NCBI GenBank assembly: GCA_003500165.1 | Contig: DNSZ01000002.1 | Span: 4,536-15,176 of the forward strand | Source of the DNA: Paracoccaceae bacterium | GTDB lineage: Bacteria > Pseudomonadota > Alphaproteobacteria > Rhodobacterales > Rhodobacteraceae | Reading direction: 5' to 3' | DNA length: 10,641 nt | Part shown: piece after piece, positions 6,885 to 10,641 of the stretch | Layout of the letters: the number at the start of each line of letters is the position of its first letter | How positions within the stretch are numbered: the stretch's first letter is position 1 | Program-made: the position numbers and the translations under genes | Notes under the pieces: generated by a model | The model's database searches: none | Seen by the model: only the letters and a program-made list of their open reading frames with translations | What the model was told of the DNA's origin: nothing

Positions 6885-7016
6885 TTAGGAAGGCCGGGGG
6901 ACCGCATCGACTGGTCCGTCCGGCGTCCTGGAAACGCCGATCGGCGCGCCGAGCGGGGCGGTGGGTCCATCATCGGCACATGGCGATCGCTGCGCTTCGA
7001 CGGACGATGGCTGCAT
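6885..7016 (-). CDS. Possible small protein upstream of the fasciclin gene (43 aa)
   Basis: A short frame starts at ATG 7016 with AGGAGA five bases upstream (7022-7027). This is the same CCAGGAGAG context that precedes the fasciclin gene, which starts 23 bases after its TAA stop. The peptide begins MQPSSVEAQRSPCADDG, is rich in Pro, Ser and Ala, and has no signal peptide or membrane segment. It could be a leader or small protein cotranscribed with the fasciclin gene. It could also be chance, since the composition is near that of random GC-rich sequence. The case rests on the ribosome binding site and position only. Confidence 0.35.
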   Translation of the reverse strand: MQPSSVEAQRSPCADDGPTAPLGAPIGVSRTPDGPVDAVPRPS

Positions 7017-7035
7017 TCTGCTCTCCTGGTCGTAG

Positions 7036-7052
7036 TGGGAAAAAGTTCCACA
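7036..7052 (-). promoter_or_regulatory. Dyad motif, copy A (upstream of small ORF/fasciclin gene)
   Basis: On the minus strand this reads TGTGGAACTTTTTCCCA, with GGAA-N4-TTCC symmetry. It lies 20 bases before the possible 43-codon ORF and about 175 bases before the fasciclin start. It matches copy B at 15 of 17 positions and points the opposite way, towards the minus-strand genes. It may be an operator or part of a promoter. Confidence 0.45.
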
Positions 7053-7422
7053 CTAGACATACGCGGCAAACGGACGCCCCGTCAAGGGGGGGCTGAACAA
7101 CCTCGTGCCGCGCCGGTTTGTCGCGCCTTGGGCAGTTTGCGGCAGTTGGAGCGGCTTGGCCTGGCGGCAGGCCAGCATGCGCGCGCCTATGGGGCTGGCC
7201 TGTGCCGCTCCGACACGCGTGGAGCGACCCGCTGGCCGACCACAGGCGTCAAGACCGTTGGGCGAGGCCGATCTGCGCGCATGGTCGTCGCGTGACCGGC
7301 CCGGAACGGTGACAAGACCCCATCCCGACCCGGCCCTGGCATCTGCCGGGCGCCGTCATCGTTGCGCCCGGACCCTTACGGCCGCGCCCCGTGCGAGGAA
7401 GCGCCAAGGCGGCCGAGAAAGT
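7053..7422. other. Divergent intergenic region with a structured patch
   Basis: No gene is convincing here. The frames at 7035-7295, 7105-7449 and 7118-7312 on plus and 7249-7677 on minus have random-like composition and no known domain. One part can fold: GGAGCGGC (7148-7155) pairs with GCCGCTCC (7204-7211), with GGCC pairing continuing inside, and TGGCCTG-GCGG-CAGGCCA (about 7157-7174) forms its own small stem. A small RNA or 5' leader is possible but is not shown. Confidence 0.35.
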
Positions 7423-7439
7423 TGTGGAACCTTTTCCAA
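7423..7439 (+). promoter_or_regulatory. Dyad motif, copy B (upstream of DUF6502 gene)
   Basis: This reads TGTGGAACCTTTTCCAA on the plus strand, again GGAA-N4-TTCC, and ends 19 bases before the GTG start at 7459. TAAATT at 7447-7452 could be a -10 element with TTGTGG (7422-7427) as a -35-like hexamer at 19-base spacing. A promoter there would start transcription close to 7459, giving a leaderless or later-starting message. The copy on the other side of the region suggests shared control. Confidence 0.45.
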
Positions 7440-7458
7440 CGGCCCCTAAATTCGGCCG

Positions 7459-8313
7459 GTGATCAGCGATGACAGCAAAGATGCTGCCGGCCGGTTTGGC
7501 AAGGTCGTGGAAGGCGTTATGCGCCCGCTTGTGCGTGCCATGATCGCCCATGGATTGACCGCACCGGCATTCTACCGCATGCTCAAGCGGCTCTACGTTA
7601 GCGTGGCAGAACAAGAGTTTCGCTTGCAGGATCAAGATCCAACCGACAGCCGAATCAGCCTCTTGACGGGCGTGCATCGCCGAGACGTGCGGTCCCTTCG
7701 CGGCGCGGATGCGCGCAGATCGGACCCCGCACGAGAGAAATCCACCGTGTTCGCCTCGGTCGTCGGGCGGTGGCTGGCGGGGCCGGGGACCGTGGATGCG
7801 GCGGGGGCCCCGCTGCCGCTGCCCCGGTCAGGCGACGCAGAGCCGAATTTCGAGCGGCTTGTCCGAGCCGTGAGCACCGACATTCGGCCGAAAACGGTTC
7901 TGGACGAGCTGGAAAGACAGGGCCTCGTGCAGGTGACCGATGGTGTCGTGACCTTGACCGACGATGCCGTGGTCGGGCCCAAGGATCTGGAGCAAAAGGC
8001 GTTCTATTTCCGCGAGAATATCGGAGACCACATGGCCGCTGCGGTGGACAACCTTATGGCCGAGGAACCGCGGTTCCTGGAAAGGGCTGTGTTCTACAAT
8101 CGCCTACGCCCCGAATCGGTCGCGGAAATCGAGGCTGAAGCCCGCCGGCTGGGCAACGAGGCGCTAATCGCTCTCAACCGCCTGGCGCAGGCCAGGCAAC
8201 GCGCCGATGCAGAGGCGGCCGACAACACTTCGCGGTTCCGCTTTGGCGTGTATTTCTACGAAACCGAAGAGGAGCAGGGATCGAATTCGAAAGACGAGGG
8301 CGGCAATGTTTGA
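7459..8313 (+). CDS. DUF6502 family protein
   Basis: A 284-residue protein recognised as DUF6502-like from its pattern: LVRAMIAHGLTAPAFYRMLKRLY (24-46), TDSRISLLTGVHRRDVRSLR (62-81), a PLPLPRSG linker, FERLVRAVSTDIRPKTVLDELERQGLV (131-157), the DHMAAAVDNL and FLERAVFYNRL segments (190-215) and FRFGVYFYE near the end (260-268). Residues 62-81 look like a helix-turn-helix, and the central part resembles a winged-helix fold, so a DNA-binding role is possible. The family has no established function that I know. GTG 7459 keeps the whole frame but has no clear ribosome binding site. ATG 7519 (MRPLVR) has GGAAGG a few bases upstream and would still keep the core, so the start is open. It overlaps the DUF5666 gene by 8 bases, implying an operon. 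Confidence 0.8.
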   Translation: MISDDSKDAAGRFGKVVEGVMRPLVRAMIAHGLTAPAFYRMLKRLYVSVAEQEFRLQDQDPTDSRISLLTGVHRRDVRSLRGADARRSDPAREKSTVFASVVGRWLAGPGTVDAAGAPLPLPRSGDAEPNFERLVRAVSTDIRPKTVLDELERQGLVQVTDGVVTLTDDAVVGPKDLEQKAFYFRENIGDHMAAAVDNLMAEEPRFLERAVFYNRLRPESVAEIEAEARRLGNEALIALNRLAQARQRADAEAADNTSRFRFGVYFYETEEEQGSNSKDEGGNV

Positions 8314-9247
8314 CCCCAGGCGGCGGCATTTCCTGGCGATGGCCGGCGCGGGGATTGCGCTGTCGGCCGGGCCGATCGGGGCAGACACCCAGCCGCGCCC
8401 GGAAGGCGGGATCGGCGGCACCGGTATCGTCGGCATCCTGACGGATTTCGGGTCCATCGTGCTCAACGGCATGCGGGTGGAAACCCCATCCGGCCTGCGC
8501 CCGACCAATGCGTTCGGGCAGGTCACGCTGAACAGCCTTGGCATTGGTCAAAGCCTGACCGTGGAGGCACGCGCGATCAACGGGCGCCTGATGGCACGAC
8601 GCATTCATATCGCCCACCCGGTGATCGGCCCGGTCCATGACATCGACGGCAATCGCGCGCGCGTTGCGGGCGTTCCGGTGGTGTTGGAACCCGGCGTCGT
8701 CGGCGGTTGGGAACCGGGTATGGTCGCGGCCATTTCCGGTGTTTGGCGCGGGCAGACCGTTGTGGCCTCGCGGATCGCCCGGGCACGCACATCGCTTGTG
8801 GTCATTGCGGGCGAGGTCGTCGCGCGGACCCGGCAGACCATCGTGATTGGCGGGCGGACGATCGATACGGGCCGTTTCATGGCCCCGTATCCGGGCCGTT
8901 TCGTCACCGTGATCGGCGAGGATCGCGGCCCAGACATCCGGGCACGGGAGTTGACCGTCGGCCGGTTCACCGGCGCCGCCGGCCGGCTGCGCCGGCTTTC
9001 GGTCGACGGGTTTCTCGAACCCCAGGCCGAGGCGCCGTTCTACGCCGTATCCGGGCTTGGCCACAGCTTTGCACCGGATTTGCGACTGGAATCATTCGCG
9101 TCCGAGCGCACGCTTTTCGACGGCGCCTATAACGGGCTGTTCGAAGCCCGCACCGGCATCGCTTTGCCGCAATCCCTGGCCCTGCGACGACAGATCAACC
9201 GCGATCTCCTCTCGGGCGTTGGCCCCGAACGCGTTGCAATACGCTGA
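8306..9247 (+). CDS. Tat-exported DUF5666 domain protein
   Basis: A 313-residue protein with a twin-arginine signal: RRHFL at 6-10, a hydrophobic stretch to about 24 and a likely cleavage near IGA-DT (26/27). It should therefore be exported folded to the periplasm or envelope. GIGGTGIVGILTDFGSIVLNG (36-55) is the DUF5666 signature. Further beta-rich repeats of the same kind appear: VIGPVHDIDGNRARVAGVPV (106-125) and VVIAGEVVARTRQTIVIGG (165-183), suggesting several small barrel-like units. ATG 8306 was chosen over the longer frame (8207) because GAGGG lies just upstream and the Tat signal then sits at the N-terminus. Eight bases overlap the DUF6502 gene. Function is unknown; the pairing suggests the upstream protein regulates or assists this envelope protein. 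Confidence 0.82.
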   Translation: MFDPRRRHFLAMAGAGIALSAGPIGADTQPRPEGGIGGTGIVGILTDFGSIVLNGMRVETPSGLRPTNAFGQVTLNSLGIGQSLTVEARAINGRLMARRIHIAHPVIGPVHDIDGNRARVAGVPVVLEPGVVGGWEPGMVAAISGVWRGQTVVASRIARARTSLVVIAGEVVARTRQTIVIGGRTIDTGRFMAPYPGRFVTVIGEDRGPDIRARELTVGRFTGAAGRLRRLSVDGFLEPQAEAPFYAVSGLGHSFAPDLRLESFASERTLFDGAYNGLFEARTGIALPQSLALRRQINRDLLSGVGPERVAIR

Positions 9248-9283
9248 CCAGTCAGCGATTTTCCTGACAGCCAGGCAATCCGG

Positions 9284-9433
9284 GGCGCCCACGCCGGTTC
9301 CATCCGGGAAACGTCGGACCCGCTGACCGATGTCATTCGAAGCGGAGCGCGCAAACTGATCGAGCAGGCGATCGAGGCGGAGCTGGCCGCGTTCGCCGAC
9401 CACAGGCTCGAGGACGGACGGGCGAGGCTGGTC
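9284..9433 (+). pseudogene. IS256-family transposase N-terminal fragment
   Basis: In the frame directly following the DUF5666 stop, the sequence encodes SIRETSDPLTDVIRSGARK and then LIEQAIEAELAAF and LEDGRARLV. This is the N-terminal pattern of IS256 (mutator-type) transposases. Similarity stops after ARLV, and the frame ends a few codons later at TGA 9449-9451. The DDE catalytic domain is missing and no start codon is convincing, so this is a remnant. It begins within about 40 bases of the end of the DUF5666 gene. The following IS3-like element probably cut it near 9433-9450. Confidence 0.72.
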
Positions 9434-9520
9434 GGGGTCCTTTCCGGCTGAGTGCAGGTCCCCCGCCCCAGGGTTCGCTGAGACACCTTTGACGGCTTAT
9501 TGAGAGGCAAATGGAGGTGA

Positions 9521-9859
9521 ATGATGACGCAGGAGAAGCACGCAGGCGCTCCGGGCGCGGAGATGTCCGGTGTCGGAGCGGCCGGGGCGCCGGGTCGGGA
9601 ACGACGGATGACGGCCAGGCGAAAGCAGGAGGCGGTCCTGCGGGTTCTTCGCGGCGAACCGCTGGAGACGCTGGCGCGGGAACTTCGCGTCACGGTGGCG
9701 GAGCTCAGCGGTTGGCGGGATGCCTTTCTCGGGGCGGGGGCCGCGAGCCTGAAATCGCGCGCCCGGGACGATCGGGACGAGCGGATCGCGCAGCTTCAGG
9801 CCAAGCTCGGCGCCGTCACGATGGATAACGCGTTGCTCTACGAGAAGGTCGCGCAGCTC
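9521..9859 (+). pseudogene. Truncated IS3-like OrfA (helix-turn-helix helper transposase)
   Basis: From ATG 9521 (GGAGG just upstream) about 113 residues are OrfA-like. MTARRKQEAVLRVLRGEPLETLARELRVTVAELSGWRDAFL (from residue 30) is a helix-turn-helix. It is followed by SLKSRARDDRDERIAQLQAKLGAVTMDNALLYEKVAQL, the leucine-rich coiled segment used for dimerisation. Similarity ends after VAQL at 9859; the frame then runs on to 10090 as antisense of the IS630 fragment. No OrfB (integrase core) follows, so the element is dead. The bases 9452-9510 just upstream probably include its terminal repeat, but I cannot place the end. IS3 membership is from memory of similar OrfA proteins; another orfA/orfB family is possible. 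Confidence 0.65.
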
Positions 9860-10002
9860 TCGGCCGCGGTCTTGCGGTCCAATCCCTCCAGCACCAGCGC
9901 GATCGCCAGCATGCGCCGCGCCGCCTTGGCGTCGTTCGCCTTCGAAGCCGCCGCCCGAAGCTCGTGCGCCGACAAATCCGTTCGTGTAACCGCAACCGCC
10001 AT
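9853..10002 (-). pseudogene. IS630-family transposase N-terminal fragment
   Basis: ATG 10002, with GGAGG about six bases upstream, opens a frame beginning MAVAVTRTDLSAHELRAAAS. It continues with KANDAKAARRMLAIALVLEGLDRKTAAESC, the N-terminal helix-turn-helix of IS630-type (Tc1/mariner-like) transposases. After residue 50 (C) the match stops and the frame ends shortly at 9838. The DDE domain is absent. The break coincides with the end of the IS3-like OrfA on the other strand. Confidence 0.75.
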
Positions 10003-10182
10003 CGAAACCTCCATGCTTCGATGGAAGAGAATCACAGCGACAAACCGAAGGGAATCCCCGGCGAGTCATGGACACGGGCCGCTGGTATGAGCGTGGCCTT
10101 CCATGACGCCACGGGCCGGTATGCTGTTCGGAAGGCTGGGTTCACATCGGTTCAGAGAGCTGCAAGCGCTCGCGCCCCGGGT
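10003..10182. other. Noncoding stretch between IS630 and IS110 remnants
   Basis: I see no gene. It should contain the upstream end of the IS630 element and perhaps the flank of the IS110 insertion, but I could not identify a terminal inverted repeat or a TA target duplication. Confidence 0.4.
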
Positions 10183-10205
10183 CTGATACCAAGCTGCAAT
10201 GAGCG
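10183..10205. repeat. Dispersed repeat, half palindrome (copy 2) at the IS110 edge
   Basis: This 23-base stretch (CTGATACCAAGCTGCAATGA, then GCG) matches 3446-3468 at all but one base. Its CCAAGCTGCAATGAG matches the reverse complement of copy 1's right arm exactly. The second arm is missing: after GAGCG the sequence changes to TGACCCATGG, beside the IS110-family end. It probably marks where the element entered the loop of a hairpin repeat. Confidence 0.6.
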
Positions 10206-10210
10206 TGACC

Positions 10211-10254
10211 CATGGCCGCTGGTCGGCCTGCCGCGCCCCGGCCTTGCGGCCATG
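10211..10254 (-). repeat. Inverted repeat downstream of the IS110 transposase gene
   Basis: CATGGCCGC (10211-10219) and GCGGCCATG (10246-10254) are a perfect 9-bp inverted pair 26 bases apart, lying 3' of the transposase stop on its strand. GCGTGACC (10203-10210) and GGTCACGC (10284-10291) form a further outer pair that overlaps the stop codon. Together they could fold into a long hairpin, as a terminator or as structured RNA at the element's end. Confidence 0.5.
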
Positions 10255-10285
10255 CCGTGCCTTCGTCCCGCCTCCGGGGGTCAGG

Positions 10286-10641
10286 TCACGCCATCCTGTA
10301 ATCCTCCTGCTTTGTCGTCACGGCCCAGATCATCCGAGCCATCCTGTTCGCCAGCGCGACGGCCGCGACCATTTTCGGCTTGCGTGCCACCAGAGCGGCC
10401 AGCCAGCGGTTCGAACTGCCGCCCTTGCGGACCGCCCGGCGGATCACGCTCATCGCGCCGACGATCAGGAGCCGGCGGATGCCGGTCTGCCCCATCTTGC
10501 TGACCGAACCCAGCCTGCACTTTCCGCCCGTGGAGTTCTGCCGTGGCACCAGGCCAAGCCAGGCGGCGAAGCTGCGCCCGCTGTCGCATGTGTCGAGATC
10601 GGGTGCGAACGCCGCGACCGCGCCTGCGGTGACGGGGCCGA
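10286..10641 (-). CDS. IS110-family transposase, C-terminal part (5' end outside window)
   Basis: The minus-strand frame is open from the right edge to TGA at 10286-10288, giving about 118 residues of the IS116/IS110/IS902-type C-terminal domain. GPVTAGAVAAFAPDLDTCDS and FAAWLGLVPRQNSTGGKCRLG are followed by SVSKMGQTGIRRLLIVGAMSVIRRA and end KQEDYRMA. The conserved serine in RQNSTGG is the candidate nucleophile of the C-terminal Tnp domain. The N-terminal RuvC-like DEDD domain, and any noncoding left end that would encode a bridge RNA, are outside the window. IS110 elements lack terminal inverted repeats and insert at defined short targets. The visible part shows no frameshift. Confidence 0.85.
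   Translation of the reverse strand, partial: GPVTAGAVAAFAPDLDTCDSGRSFAAWLGLVPRQNSTGGKCRLGSVSKMGQTGIRRLLIVGAMSVIRRAVRKGGSSNRWLAALVARKPKMVAAVALANRMARMIWAVTTKQEDYRMA

Noticed and set aside
5548..6888. Long plus-strand frame (446 codons) opposite the fasciclin gene
   Set aside because: Its repetitive, Arg/Gly-rich translation is the shadow of the three FAS1 repeats, and the minus strand is strongly supported.
7105..7449. Plus-strand frame (114 codons) upstream of the DUF6502 gene
   Set aside because: Its Arg/Pro/Ala-rich translation, lack of a ribosome binding site and overlap with the dyad motif suggest noncoding DNA.
7423..7452. EcfG-type (GGAAC-N16/17-CGTT) promoter at dyad copy B
   Set aside because: GGAAC is present, but no CGTT-like -10 is found at the required spacing at either copy.
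7249..7677. Minus-strand frame (142 codons) overlapping the DUF6502 start
   Set aside because: Its second half is antisense to a conserved DUF6502 segment and it shows no recognisable domain.
8174..9064. Minus-strand frame (296 codons) opposite the DUF5666 gene
   Set aside because: The sense strand has a Tat signal and DUF5666 signatures; the antisense product has random-like composition.
10281..10589. Alternative minus-strand frame in the IS110 region (102 codons)
   Set aside because: The neighbouring frame 10286-10641 gives an unmistakable IS110 C-terminal domain; this one is a frame shadow.

Overview
This GC-rich window looks like accessory DNA from an alphaproteobacterium, most likely Rhodobacteraceae (Roseobacter-type). 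The grounds are codon use, the DUF6502/DUF5666 gene pair, the acidic RTX-type surface protein and the kinds of insertion sequences present. That assignment is inferred from remembered protein families, not from a search. Four resident genes sit between two blocks of mobile-element debris.

Left block (1-3220): the C-terminal half of a Tn3-family transposase runs in from the left edge. It is followed by a probable resolution region, a serine resolvase (tnpR) and a small unrecognised gene overlapping tnpR by 4 bases. The transposon seems to end near 2183-2231, where it has cut an IS21-family istA on the opposite strand. The istA 5' half and the IS left-end repeats (3168-3201) survive.

Central resident block (3446-9247): on the minus strand are a GT-A-type glycosyltransferase, a strong hairpin, and an 810-residue secreted-type protein made of three FAS1 (fasciclin) domains, a short RTX segment and a DUF4114-like C-terminus. 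Upstream of it is a possible 43-codon ORF with a good ribosome binding site. A roughly 600-base divergent intergenic region carries two facing copies of a 17-base dyad (TGTGGAAC-TTTTCC type), one on each side. On the plus strand a DUF6502 gene overlaps a Tat-exported DUF5666 gene by 8 bases, so the two probably form an operon. The arrangement suggests two divergently expressed envelope or surface units that may share a regulator; this is inference.

Right block (9248-10641): a run of broken insertion sequences. There is an IS256-type N-terminal fragment, a truncated IS3-like orfA joined over 7 shared bases to the N-terminus of an IS630-type transposase on the other strand, and the C-terminal end of an IS110-family transposase leaving the window on the minus strand. 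A 23-base sequence beside the IS110 end (10183-10205) matches, at 22 of 23 positions, the left half of a palindrome at the end of the glycosyltransferase gene (3446-3486), and similarity stops inside the palindrome's loop. This suggests the IS110 element inserted into the loop of another copy of that hairpin repeat.

I see no tRNA, rRNA or CRISPR array. The most unusual items are the FAS1x3-RTX-DUF4114 protein, the paired dyads in its upstream region, the hairpin-loop IS110 junction and the unknown gene carried by the Tn3 element.
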